A stretch of 12,255 nt of DNA from Acidimicrobiia bacterium. Its GTDB lineage: Bacteria > Actinomycetota > Acidimicrobiia > Acidimicrobiales > JACDCH01. This document shows, one piece after another, positions 5,323 to 11,930 of this stretch. The stretch lies in NCBI GenBank assembly GCA_013694495.1, contig JACDCH010000281.1, forward strand, positions 1 through 12,255. The letters are read 5' to 3'. Below the pieces are notes generated by a model. That model was not told the origin of the DNA and made no database searches. It was given only the letters and a program-made list of their open reading frames with translations. The position numbers and the translations under genes are program-made. Numbering within the stretch: position 1 is the first letter of the stretch; each line of letters begins with the position of its first letter.

Positions 5323-6996
5323 ATGTCCGAACTGCTCCTGACCCTGGCCGAGCGACTCGAGGCGGCTGCCGGCCGCCCCGGTGGCGCCGGCGTGACCTTC
5401 ACCGTCAACGGCGCCGAGGACGTCGTGCCCTACGGGCAGCTCCTCGACGAGGCGCAGGCCATGGCCGCCGCCCTCCAGGCCCGGGGTGTCAACCCCGGCA
5501 GCCACGTCGCCCTGCTCGGCCCCACCACCCGCCCGCTCGCCACCGCCATCGAGGCGGTGTGGCTCTGCGGCGCGACCCTCGTGATCCTGCCCCTGCCGAT
5601 GCGGCTCGGGTCGATCGAGGAGTTCGCCGCCGCGAGCCGGGCCCGTATGAAGGCCGCCGACATCACGCTCGTGCTCGTCGACCCGGACCTGGCCCCGTTC
5701 ATCGAGCCCCAGCCCGGCGACCCGGTGATGGTGTCGCTGGCCGAGGTGGTCGCCGGTCCCGGCCGCCCCGCCGCCGCCGACTTCGACCGGCCGGCCTACG
5801 ACGCCGACGCGCTCGCCGTGCTCCAGTTCACGTCGGGCAGCACGGCCGAGCCCAAGGGCGTCATGCTCCCGAACCGCACGATCTGCGCCAACCTCGACGG
5901 CATCGCCGCGGCGGCGCGGCTCGACCCCGCTACCGACGTGCTCGTGTCGTGGCTGCCGCTGTACCACGACATGGGGCTCGTGGGTCTCTTCATGCTCCCC
6001 ACCACCACCGCGTCGCCGCTGGTCCTGGGCGCCCCCCAGGACTTCCTGGCCGCGCCGATCCGGTGGATGGAGTGGCTGTCGAAGTACAAGGGGACGGCCA
6101 CTGCCGGCCCCAACTTCTCGTACGTCCTCGCCGCCCGGGCGCTGAAGGGCGCGACGGACCTCGATCTCTCGCCGCTGCGGGTCGCGCTCAACGGCGCCGA
6201 GCCGGTCGACCCCGACTCGGTCGAGTCGTTCATCGCCGCCGCCGCGCCCCACGGCATGCGGCCCGGGGCCGTGTACCCGGCGTTCGGCATGGCCGAGCTC
6301 ATGATCGGCGGGTCGTTCCCGGTGCCGATGACCGGCCTGGTCACCGACTGCGTCGACCGCCGGGTGCTCGAGGTCGAGCGCTACGCCGCGCCCGTGGCCG
6401 TCGGCGCCCAGGGGGCCCGGCGGCTCGCGCTGCTCGGCCCGGCCGTGCCCGGCCTGGAGCTGCGGATCTGCGACCCCGAGACGGGCGAGGTCCGCGCCGA
6501 TCGCGAGGTCGGCGAGCTGCAGATCCGGGGCACTTCCGTGACCCCGGGCTACTACCGGCGGCCCGACGCCAACGAGGCGAGCTTCGAGGGGGACTGGCTC
6601 AAGACGGGCGACCTCGCCTACCTGCTCGAGGGCCAGCTCGTCGTGTGCGGGCGCATCAAGGACGTGATCATCGTCGGGGGCCGGAACGTGTTCCCCGAGG
6701 ACGTCGAGCGGGCCGTGTCCGGCGTCGGCGGCGTCCGAGCCGGCAACGTCATCGCCTTCGGCGTCGACGGCCGGCGCGGCAAGGAGTCCCTCGTCGTCGT
6801 GGCCGAGACGAAGGAGCCCGACGTCGAGACCACCCGCAAGTCGGTGGCCGAGAAGGTGCGCGAGGCCGTGGGCATCCCGGCCAAGGAGGTCGTGCTGGTG
6901 GCGCCGGGAACGCTCCCGAAGACGTCGTCGGGGAAGCTCCAGCGCTCGCTGTGCAAGCAGCGGTACCTCGACGAACAGCTCACGCCGGCGGGCTGA
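5323..6996 (+). CDS. Acyl-AMP ligase/acyl-CoA synthetase, FAAL-like (ANL superfamily)
   Basis: The 557-residue enzyme should activate a fatty or other carboxylic acid as acyl-adenylate, for transfer to CoA or to a carrier protein. ANL core motifs appear in order. The phosphate loop is FTSGSTAEPKG (169-179). The segment SWLPLYHDMGLVG (209-221) is typical of FadD-type fatty acyl-AMP ligases. FGMAE (321-325) is motif A5. LKTGDLAY (TGD 428-430) is followed by GRIKDVIIVGGRNVFPEDVE. The catalytic lysine of the C-terminal domain is K538 in SSGKLQRS. The YHDMGL segment favours a FAAL-like enzyme, but FAAL and CoA ligase cannot be separated with certainty by eye. No polyketide synthase or carrier gene is adjacent, so the acceptor is unknown. 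The upstream gap (5229-5322) shows no clear promoter hexamer for this gene. A strong double hairpin follows it. Confidence 0.9.
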   Translation: MSELLLTLAERLEAAAGRPGGAGVTFTVNGAEDVVPYGQLLDEAQAMAAALQARGVNPGSHVALLGPTTRPLATAIEAVWLCGATLVILPLPMRLGSIEEFAAASRARMKAADITLVLVDPDLAPFIEPQPGDPVMVSLAEVVAGPGRPAAADFDRPAYDADALAVLQFTSGSTAEPKGVMLPNRTICANLDGIAAAARLDPATDVLVSWLPLYHDMGLVGLFMLPTTTASPLVLGAPQDFLAAPIRWMEWLSKYKGTATAGPNFSYVLAARALKGATDLDLSPLRVALNGAEPVDPDSVESFIAAAAPHGMRPGAVYPAFGMAELMIGGSFPVPMTGLVTDCVDRRVLEVERYAAPVAVGAQGARRLALLGPAVPGLELRICDPETGEVRADREVGELQIRGTSVTPGYYRRPDANEASFEGDWLKTGDLAYLLEGQLVVCGRIKDVIIVGGRNVFPEDVERAVSGVGGVRAGNVIAFGVDGRRGKESLVVVAETKEPDVETTRKSVAEKVREAVGIPAKEVVLVAPGTLPKTSSGKLQRSLCKQRYLDEQLTPAG

Positions 6997-7024
6997 TCTG
7001 CCGATGGAGTGACGGGTCGCGCAT

Positions 7025-7094
7025 CGGGGTGCCGGACCCACCCCGGTGCGGCGCAGCACCGCCCCCGACAACGGTGTCGGGGGCGGTGCCGCGC
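7025..7094 (+). terminator. Tandem GC hairpins after the ligase gene
   Basis: A first stem CGGGGTG/CACCCCG (7025-7031 with 7039-7045) is followed by a much stronger one. That has 15 perfect pairs, 7056-7070 with 7075-7089, and loop ACGG. After an A/C mismatch it is extended by four more GCGC pairs (7051-7054 with 7091-7094). There is no T-tract, as is common for actinobacterial terminators. It sits 28 nt past the ligase stop and ends 4 nt before the putative promoter of the next gene, so it probably insulates the two. Confidence 0.6.
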
Positions 7095-7098
7095 GACC

Positions 7099-7104
7099 TA
7101 CCGT
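7099..7104 (+). promoter_or_regulatory. Putative -10 box (TACCGT) for the zinc-ribbon gene
   Basis: TACCGT is followed by exactly 9 nt and then the ATG at 7114. It lies directly behind the terminator-like hairpin. Confidence 0.4.
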
Positions 7105-7113
7105 GCGCAGCGC

Positions 7114-7641
7114 ATGGGTGAGGAGCGCATCGACCTCGACCCACCGCTGCCGGGGCTGGCCACGAAGGCGACGATCACGTTCCTGAGCCCGACGCAGGGC
7201 CTCCTCGGGCGCTCGAAGCCGGTCGGCCGGGCCGAGGCCGACCGGGCCGAGCTCGTCGTCACGTTCGACGGCCGGGTGGAGGAGCGCGAGCTCGACCTCG
7301 CCGGCGTCGACGCCTACCTCGCCGAGGTGCGGGCGTTCCAGGCCCGGGTGGCGGCCAAGCGGGCAGCCAACGAGGCCGAACGGCGCACACCGGAGGAGCA
7401 CGCGCGGGTCAGGGCCGAGCGCCGAGCGGCGATCCGCCCCGACTGCCCTCACTGCGGGGCAGCCCGCGAGTACCGCGGCGTCCGCCACCTCCTGACCGCC
7501 GGGAACCCCGGCGGGTTGGCGTACGCCGACCCCGCCCACTGGGGGACGGGCATGGAGGCGGTCCACCTCTACGTCTGCCCGCTGTGCGGTTCGATGGCGT
7601 GGTTCGCTGTCGGCCCGCTGGAACACCCGCTCGGGACCTGA
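7114..7641 (+). CDS. Zinc-ribbon protein of unknown function
   Basis: The 175-residue protein has no family I recognise. Residues 1-60 are predicted beta-rich (KATITFLSPTQGLLGRS, AELVVTFDGRVEERELD). Residues 65-105 are a charged, alanine-rich helix likely to be a coiled coil. The C-terminal third carries CPHC (111-114) and CPLC (155-158), about 40 residues apart, a spacing that could make one four-cysteine zinc site. The ATG at 7114 is preferred over an in-frame ATG at 7009, because the longer N-terminus is Arg-rich and would be encoded by the terminator hairpin. It is followed after 12 nt by the kinase gene at 7654, so the two are probably co-transcribed. Regulatory or structural roles are both possible. 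Confidence 0.65.
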   Translation: MGEERIDLDPPLPGLATKATITFLSPTQGLLGRSKPVGRAEADRAELVVTFDGRVEERELDLAGVDAYLAEVRAFQARVAAKRAANEAERRTPEEHARVRAERRAAIRPDCPHCGAAREYRGVRHLLTAGNPGGLAYADPAHWGTGMEAVHLYVCPLCGSMAWFAVGPLEHPLGT

Positions 7642-7653
7642 CGCCTCTCCTCC

Positions 7654-8208
7654 ATGCAGCGGGTGTCGATCGTGGGCAACAGCGGGTCGGGCAAGACCAC
7701 GCTCGGGCGGGCGCTGGCCGCCGCGCTCGGCGTGCCGTTCGTCGAGATCGACTCGCTCGTGCACCAGCCGGGTTGGGCCGAGTTGTCGCGCGAGGAGCTG
7801 CGGAAGCGGGTCTCGTTGCTGATCGCCGCCGACGGCTTCGTCATCGACGGCAACTACCGGTCGCGGGTCGGCGACCTCGTACTGGGCCGGGCCGACACCG
7901 TCGTGTGGCTCGACCTCCCGAAGTGGACGGTGCGGCTCCGGGTGTTGCGGCGCACGCTGCGCCGCGCCGTGACCCGCCAGGAGCTGTGGAACGGCAACAA
8001 GGAGCCGTGGTCGAACCTCTACTCGCGCGACCCGACGCGGAGCGTCGTCGTGTGGTCGTGGACGCACCACGAGGCGTATCGCGCGCAGTACGAGCAGGAG
8101 ATGGCGGAGACGGCGGGCGCAGTGCGGTGGGTGCGCCTCCGCTCGGCGGCCGAGGTGCGGCGCTTCTTGACCGCCGCCCGGGTCAGCCCGCCTGCAGCGC
8201 CTTCATGA
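7654..8208 (+). CDS. P-loop NTPase, FlaR/adenylate-kinase-like
   Basis: This 184-residue protein starts directly with a Walker A loop, GNSGSGKTT (8-16, K14 binding phosphate). A strand and an acidic residue follow (VPFVEIDSLVHQPGW), then FVIDGNYRSR and VVWLDLP. This pattern matches the group annotated as topology modulation protein FlaR, small kinases related to adenylate/shikimate kinases whose substrate is not established. The arginine-rich helix (RLRVLRRTLRRAV) and the WNGNKEPWSNLYSRDP segment are typical of this group. The start ATG lies 12 nt after the previous stop with no obvious Shine-Dalgarno sequence, suggesting translation within a shared message. The 3' end overlaps the convergent oxidoreductase gene by 26 bp (8183-8208). 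Confidence 0.82.
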   Translation: MQRVSIVGNSGSGKTTLGRALAAALGVPFVEIDSLVHQPGWAELSREELRKRVSLLIAADGFVIDGNYRSRVGDLVLGRADTVVWLDLPKWTVRLRVLRRTLRRAVTRQELWNGNKEPWSNLYSRDPTRSVVVWSWTHHEAYRAQYEQEMAETAGAVRWVRLRSAAEVRRFLTAARVSPPAAPS

Positions 8209-9193
8209 CCGGCGTCCAGCGCTTGGGGTCGGCCTTGTACGGGGCGTAGAAGCTGATGCGTGTGATGCAGTCGCCGTAGCGCTTCAGCAGCTCCGGCGCG
8301 ACCTGCTCGGGCTCGGCGACCACGGCGAACGTGTTGAGGATCTCGTCGTCGATGAGCGTGCCCATCTCCACCCACTTGCCCTGCTTCGAGAGGCCGTTGA
8401 GCTCCTCCTGCAGCCCGCCCCAGCCGTGCAGCTCGAGCACGCCCTTGTACGCCGGCGTGGAGCCGTAGAACGCGATCTGCTGGCGGACGCCTTCGGCCGC
8501 CTTGACCATGGCCTCCTCGTCGGCGCCCGTGACGACGAAGCTCGGACCGGCGATCTCGAAGCCCTCGAGCGTCTTGCCCGCCTTGGCCCGGCCCCGCTCG
8601 AGGGCGGGGAGGGTGACCTCGCGCAGGTAGCGCTCGGTGGTGAAGCCGTGGCACAGGAACCCGTCGCACACCTCGCCCGCGACCTCGGTCATGAGCTGGC
8701 CCACGCCGGCGAGGAACACCTTCGAGGCGCCGTGCTCGTTGGGCCCCGGGTCGAAGAACGGGGTCATGAGCGTGTGCTGGTAGAAGTCGCCGCGGAAGTC
8801 GAGCTTCGTGCCGTTGTGCCACGCGTCCCAGATGGCCCGCATGGCGGAGATGAACTCACGCATGCGGGGGGCCGGGTGCGACCACGGCATCGAGAAGCGC
8901 TTCTCGATGTGCGGCTTGATCTGGCTGCCGAGGCCGAGCACGAAGCGACCGTTGGAGAAGCTCTGCAGGTCGTTGGCGGTCACCGCCGTGGTCATCGGGC
9001 TGCGGGCGAACGCCACCGCGATCGAGGTGCCGATCTCCAGCTTCTCGGTGTGCTCGGCGGCCAGCAGGCAGGCGAGGAACGGGTCGTGGCTGGTCTCCGC
9101 CGTCCAGGCCCCGTCGTAGCCGGCAGCCTCCGCGTCCTTCGCCGTGCTCGCGCTGCTGGCGGTGTCGAAGCTGATGCCTCCGTCGACCTTCAT
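8183..9193 (-). CDS. LLM-class (probably F420-dependent) oxidoreductase
   Basis: The 336-residue protein belongs to the luciferase-like monooxygenase TIM-barrel superfamily. Visible features are the N-terminal strand VDGGISFD, AGYDGAWTAETSHDPF, the IGTSIAVAFARSP segment (54-66) typical of F420/flavin-binding LLM proteins, and TANDLQSFSNGRFVLGLGSQ (72-91). Several actinobacterial LLM subfamilies with this N-terminus are predicted to use coenzyme F420. Cofactor and substrate are inferred, not shown. The ATG at 9193 gives MKVDGGISFD. TAGGGT ends 6 nt upstream, so the transcript may start at the ATG itself. A perfect 8-bp-arm palindrome (9213-9232) overlaps the promoter region and looks like a repressor operator. 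The stop lies inside the end of the convergent kinase gene. Confidence 0.9.
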   Translation of the reverse strand: MKVDGGISFDTASSASTAKDAEAAGYDGAWTAETSHDPFLACLLAAEHTEKLEIGTSIAVAFARSPMTTAVTANDLQSFSNGRFVLGLGSQIKPHIEKRFSMPWSHPAPRMREFISAMRAIWDAWHNGTKLDFRGDFYQHTLMTPFFDPGPNEHGASKVFLAGVGQLMTEVAGEVCDGFLCHGFTTERYLREVTLPALERGRAKAGKTLEGFEIAGPSFVVTGADEEAMVKAAEGVRQQIAFYGSTPAYKGVLELHGWGGLQEELNGLSKQGKWVEMGTLIDDEILNTFAVVAEPEQVAPELLKRYGDCITRISFYAPYKADPKRWTPVMKALQAG

Positions 9194-9199
9194 GCCCGG

Positions 9200-9205
9200 A
9201 CCCTA
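9200..9205 (-). promoter_or_regulatory. Putative -10 box (TAGGGT) for the LLM oxidoreductase
   Basis: On the minus strand TAGGGT is followed by six bases and then ATG (9193), so +1 would fall on the A of the start codon. TTGACC at 9218-9213 and in the palindrome could supply a -35, though at a long spacing of about 19 nt or less favourable registers. Confidence 0.4.
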
Positions 9206-9212
9206 GGCGAGA

Positions 9213-9232
9213 ACTTGACCAGGCGGTCAAGT
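9213..9232. promoter_or_regulatory. Palindromic operator candidate
   Basis: ACTTGACC and GGTCAAGT are perfect 8-bp arms around AGGC. The palindrome fills most of the 46-bp gap between the PAC2 gene stop and the LLM gene start and overlaps the likely -35 area. Size and symmetry suit a dimeric repressor such as a TetR-family protein. The arms are AT-richer than the surroundings, so this is not a typical GC terminator. No regulator gene lies in the window. Confidence 0.55.
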
Positions 9233-9239
9233 GGCGCCG

Positions 9240-10112
9240 TCAGGGACCGCCCTGCTCCCGAAGGAAGCGCTCGAGCTCGGCGGCGAGCTCGTCGCCCGAG
9301 GGCAGCGGCCCGGACCCGAGCCCGGCGCCCCCGCCCAGCGAGTCGTCGTACAGCTCCTCGAGGCGGCGCACCATCTCGAGGTGCTCGGGGTTCGAGCTCA
9401 CGAGCTCGTCGATGCGCTGCCGCGTGGTCTCGGCCGCCTGGCGGAGGTCGCCGACCGGGAGCGAGAGGCCGCCGATCTCGGCCAGGCCGTCGACCAGGGC
9501 GGCCGACGAGGCGGGCGAGGGCATGGCCGACGCGTAGTGCGGCACCTGGGCCCACAGGCCGATGGCGGGGACGCCCACGTCGTGCGAGCGCCGCTCGAGG
9601 GCGGCGTGGATCCCGGCCGGCACGTCGATGGTGCTGCGCACCTGGCAGTGTCGGGCGAGGTCCTCGTCGGACGCGGAGCAAGCGAGCTGCGTGAGGCGCG
9701 TGTGGGGGACGGGCGCCGGGTAGGCGCCGAGGGTCACGGTGAGGCGGGCGCCGAGGTCGAGGGCGAGGTCCATGGCCTCGCGGGTGAACGCCCGCCAGAG
9801 GTGGTCGGGCTCGGCCCCCACCAGCAGGAGGATGTCGTTGCCGTCCTCGTCGCTGGCGGCCCGCAGCTCGATGCCCGGCCACGACAACCCGGTGAGGAGG
9901 CCCTGCTCCAGGTGCATCACCGGCCGCCGGGCCCGCTGGTCGAGCAGCACGTCGGCGTCGAAGGTTGCCACCGTCACCGTCTCGAGGCCGTCGAGCAGCG
10001 CCGTGCGCGCGTTCTGGGCGCCGAGGCCGGCGTCGACCCAGCCGTCGAGGATGCAAACCAGGACCGGCGCCTCGAGGTCGGGTCGCTCGACGACTTCGTA
10101 GAGCTCGGGCAC
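9240..10112 (-). CDS. PAC2 family protein (proteasome assembly chaperone-like)
   Basis: The 290-residue protein matches the PAC2 (DUF75) family, found in archaea and in actinobacteria, many of which carry a 20S proteasome. Hallmarks are the N-terminal PVLVCILDGWVDAGLGAQNA, DADVLLDQRARRPVM, ILLLVGAEPDHLWRAF, and GIGLWAQVPHY-like text (VPAIGLWAQVPHYAS). The tail LEELYDD...LPSGDELAAELERFLREQ is shared by actinobacterial members. The C-terminus is EQGGP and lacks an HbYX motif, so direct docking into the proteasome as archaeal PbaA/PbaB do is not evident. The GTG at 10112 is supported by AGGAG with 6-nt spacing, one of the few good Shine-Dalgarno sites here. That fits an internal operon gene 14 nt after the kinase gene at 10127. 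Confidence 0.88.
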   Translation of the reverse strand: MPELYEVVERPDLEAPVLVCILDGWVDAGLGAQNARTALLDGLETVTVATFDADVLLDQRARRPVMHLEQGLLTGLSWPGIELRAASDEDGNDILLLVGAEPDHLWRAFTREAMDLALDLGARLTVTLGAYPAPVPHTRLTQLACSASDEDLARHCQVRSTIDVPAGIHAALERRSHDVGVPAIGLWAQVPHYASAMPSPASSAALVDGLAEIGGLSLPVGDLRQAAETTRQRIDELVSSNPEHLEMVRRLEELYDDSLGGGAGLGSGPLPSGDELAAELERFLREQGGP

Positions 10113-10126
10113 GGTGGGCTCCTGGC

Positions 10127-11173
10127 TCAGATCCCGGCGCGGTCGGCGACGACGGCCGCCTGCTCGGCGAGCATGGCGACCTGCTTCTCGAACGCCTCGA
10201 AGCCGGAGGCGTCGCCCATGGCTCCGCCCGCGTAGCGCGAGTAGACGCCCTCGATGATGCAGGCCAGCTTCCAGTAGCCGAAAGCGACGTAGAAGTCGAG
10301 GCTCGACACATCACGGTCGGACGCCTTGGCGTAGCGGGCAACCATCTCGGTCCGGTCGAGGAACCCCGGCGCAGCAGTGGGCGCGCCGAGCAGCGCGGCC
10401 TTCGTGTCGTCGGCCTCGGTCCAGTACACGAGCAGCAGCCCGACGTCGGCCAAGGGGTCGCCGAGCGTGCAGATCTCCCAGTCGAGCACCGCGGCGATCG
10501 TGCCGTCGTGACCGAGCATGCAATTGTCGAGGCGGTAGTCGCCGTGGACGATCGCCGTCCCCTGTTGCTCGGGGATGGCGGCCGACAGGCGGTCGTGCAG
10601 CTCGTGGACGAGGGGCACGGGCCGCTTCGTGAGCGCGTTCGACGCCTCGAACTGCGAGTACCACCGCTTCAGCTGGCGGGCGATGTACCCTTCGTGCTTG
10701 CCGAGGTCGCCGAGCCCGACCGCCTCGACGTCGACGGCGTGGATGCCGGCGAGCACGTCGACCACGGACTCGCCGGCCCGGCGGCGCTGGTCGATGTCGA
10801 GCAGCTTCTCGGCGGTCGCCGCGTCGCGGATGACGTTCCCGTCGACGAACCCCATGACGTAGAAGGGCGCGCCGTTGACCGACTCGTCGGTGCACAGCCC
10901 GAGCGCCGGCGGCACCGGCACCTCGGTGGCCCCGAGCGCCGAGATGATGCGGTGCTCGCGGCTCATGTCGTGGGCGGTGGCCAGCACGTGACCGAGTGGC
11001 GGCCGGCGCACGACGTAACGCTGGCCGGCCGCGTCGGTCACGCCGTAGGTGAGGTTCGAGTGCCCGCCGGCGATGAGGTCGAACTGCAGCGGCGGCTCGA
11101 CGCCGGCGATGTTGACCGCCAGCCAACCGGTGACGCGCTCGCTGTCGACGCCCCTGACCTCGGTCTGGCCCAT
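10127..11173 (-). CDS. APH-fold phosphotransferase (ACAD10/11-type kinase domain)
   Basis: The 348-residue protein has the aminoglycoside-phosphotransferase/choline-kinase fold. Its features are an N-lobe with FDLIAGGHSNLTYGV and RYVVRRPP, the catalytic HGDYRLDN (210-217, D212 catalytic and N217 metal-binding), and LDWEICTLGDPLADVG with metal-binding D231. The GGHSNLTY and VVRRPP text is typical of the stand-alone proteins related to the kinase domain of ACAD10/ACAD11, which act on hydroxyacyl-CoA in animals. In actinobacteria they often accompany fatty-acid genes. Resistance to aminoglycosides is not implied. The ATG at 11173 is chosen because a longer frame to 11449 would run antisense through the thioredoxin gene, and TACCGT lies 9 nt upstream. 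PAC2 follows it 14 nt downstream. Confidence 0.88.
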   Translation of the reverse strand: MGQTEVRGVDSERVTGWLAVNIAGVEPPLQFDLIAGGHSNLTYGVTDAAGQRYVVRRPPLGHVLATAHDMSREHRIISALGATEVPVPPALGLCTDESVNGAPFYVMGFVDGNVIRDAATAEKLLDIDQRRRAGESVVDVLAGIHAVDVEAVGLGDLGKHEGYIARQLKRWYSQFEASNALTKRPVPLVHELHDRLSAAIPEQQGTAIVHGDYRLDNCMLGHDGTIAAVLDWEICTLGDPLADVGLLLVYWTEADDTKAALLGAPTAAPGFLDRTEMVARYAKASDRDVSSLDFYVAFGYWKLACIIEGVYSRYAGGAMGDASGFEAFEKQVAMLAEQAAVVADRAGI

Positions 11174-11182
11174 GAGGGGGCG

Positions 11183-11188
11183 ACGGTA
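11183..11188 (-). promoter_or_regulatory. Putative -10 box (TACCGT), minus arm of a divergent promoter
   Basis: On the minus strand TACCGT ends exactly 9 nt before the phosphotransferase ATG (11173). Its TA step (11187-11188) is shared with the plus-strand box for the thioredoxin gene. Confidence 0.45.
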
Positions 11189-11192
11189 GCCT
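11187..11192 (+). promoter_or_regulatory. Putative -10 box (TAGCCT), plus arm of a divergent promoter
   Basis: TAGCCT ends exactly 9 nt before the thioredoxin ATG (11202). The two start codons are separated by only 28 bp, so both promoters must occupy the same DNA and cannot be used at once. Confidence 0.45.
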
Positions 11193-11201
11193 CGCGGCCT
11201 C

Positions 11202-11930
11202 ATGCCTGCGATCGACGTCACCGACCAGACCTTCCAGACCGAGGTCATCGAACGCTCGTTGTCGGTCCCGGTGGTCGTCGACCTCTGGGCGGACTGGTGC
11301 GGCCCGTGCAAGACCCTCGGGCCGATCCTCGAGAAGGTCATCGACGAGACCGACGGGAAGGTCGTGCTCGCCAAGGTCGACACCGAGACGAACCCGCAGA
11401 TCGCCGCCGCCCTCAAGGTGCAGTCGATCCCGGCGGTCTTCGTCGCCAACGACGGCCGCCTCCATCAGGGCTTCGTCGGCGCGCTTCCCGAGGCGTCGGT
11501 GCGCCAGTTCGTTGCGTCGCTGCTCCCGACCCAGGAGGAGGAGGCGCTGGTCGCGCTGGTGGCGGCCGGCGACGAGGCGTCGCTGCGCCAGGCCATCGAG
11601 ATCGAGCCCGGGCACCCCGAGGCCATCGTCGCCCTCGCCGAGCTCCTGGTGGGGGTGAACACGCCCGAGGCCCTGGACGAGGCGCTCGCCCTGCTCGAGC
11701 GCATCCCCGAGAGCTCTGAGACCCGGCGCGTGGCGGCGCTCGCCCGGCTCGGCACCGACGCCGTGGTCGAGGGCACCGAGCACGTCGAGGCCACCCTCGA
11801 CGGCCTGCTGCCCAAGGTGAAGGACGACGAGGAGGCGCGCCAGGCGTTCGTCGACCTACTCGAGGTGCTCGGGCCCGACGACCCCCGTACCGCGCGGTAC
11901 CGCAAGCAGCTGACCTCCCGGCTCTTCTAG
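11202..11930 (+). CDS. Thioredoxin with TPR-like C-terminus (CnoX/YbbN type)
   Basis: The 242-residue protein has an N-terminal thioredoxin domain (about 1-110) with an intact redox site WCGPC (32-36) and the cis-proline at P77 in SIPA. A helical C-terminal half follows (about 115-242), with repeats such as EALVALVAAGDEASLRQAIEIEPGHPEAIVALAELLV. It ends YRKQLTSRLF, as in the YbbN/CnoX family. E. coli CnoX lacks a full CXXC redox pair and acts as a chaperone, whereas other members keep CXXC and reduce disulfides. This one keeps CXXC, so thiol-disulfide activity is likely together with a protein-binding role. It has no signal peptide and should be cytosolic. The ATG at 11202 lies 9 nt after TAGCCT. 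The TAG stop at 11928-11930 lies within the 5' arm of palindromic element copy 3. Confidence 0.9.
   Translation: MPAIDVTDQTFQTEVIERSLSVPVVVDLWADWCGPCKTLGPILEKVIDETDGKVVLAKVDTETNPQIAAALKVQSIPAVFVANDGRLHQGFVGALPEASVRQFVASLLPTQEEEALVALVAAGDEASLRQAIEIEPGHPEAIVALAELLVGVNTPEALDEALALLERIPESSETRRVAALARLGTDAVVEGTEHVEATLDGLLPKVKDDEEARQAFVDLLEVLGPDDPRTARYRKQLTSRLF

Noticed and set aside
4221..7121. Very long plus-strand frame (about 966 codons)
   Set aside because: It lies out of frame with the HAD and ligase genes, which show complete catalytic motifs. The translation is almost pure Arg/Ala/Gly/Pro.
5311..8070. Very long open frame on the minus strand (about 919 codons)
   Set aside because: Its translation is Arg/Gly/Pro/His-rich with no motif, and it runs antisense through three genes with clear families. 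Long antisense frames are expected in DNA this GC-rich.
10127..11173. Aminoglycoside resistance gene
   Set aside because: The HGDYRLDN and DWE motifs show the fold only. The GGHSNLTY and VVRRPP text belongs to the ACAD10/11-related group, and the context is housekeeping.
11174..11449. N-terminal extension of the APH-fold kinase on the minus strand
   Set aside because: It would run antisense through the thioredoxin active-site region, and the divergent promoter boxes place both starts at 11173 and 11202.
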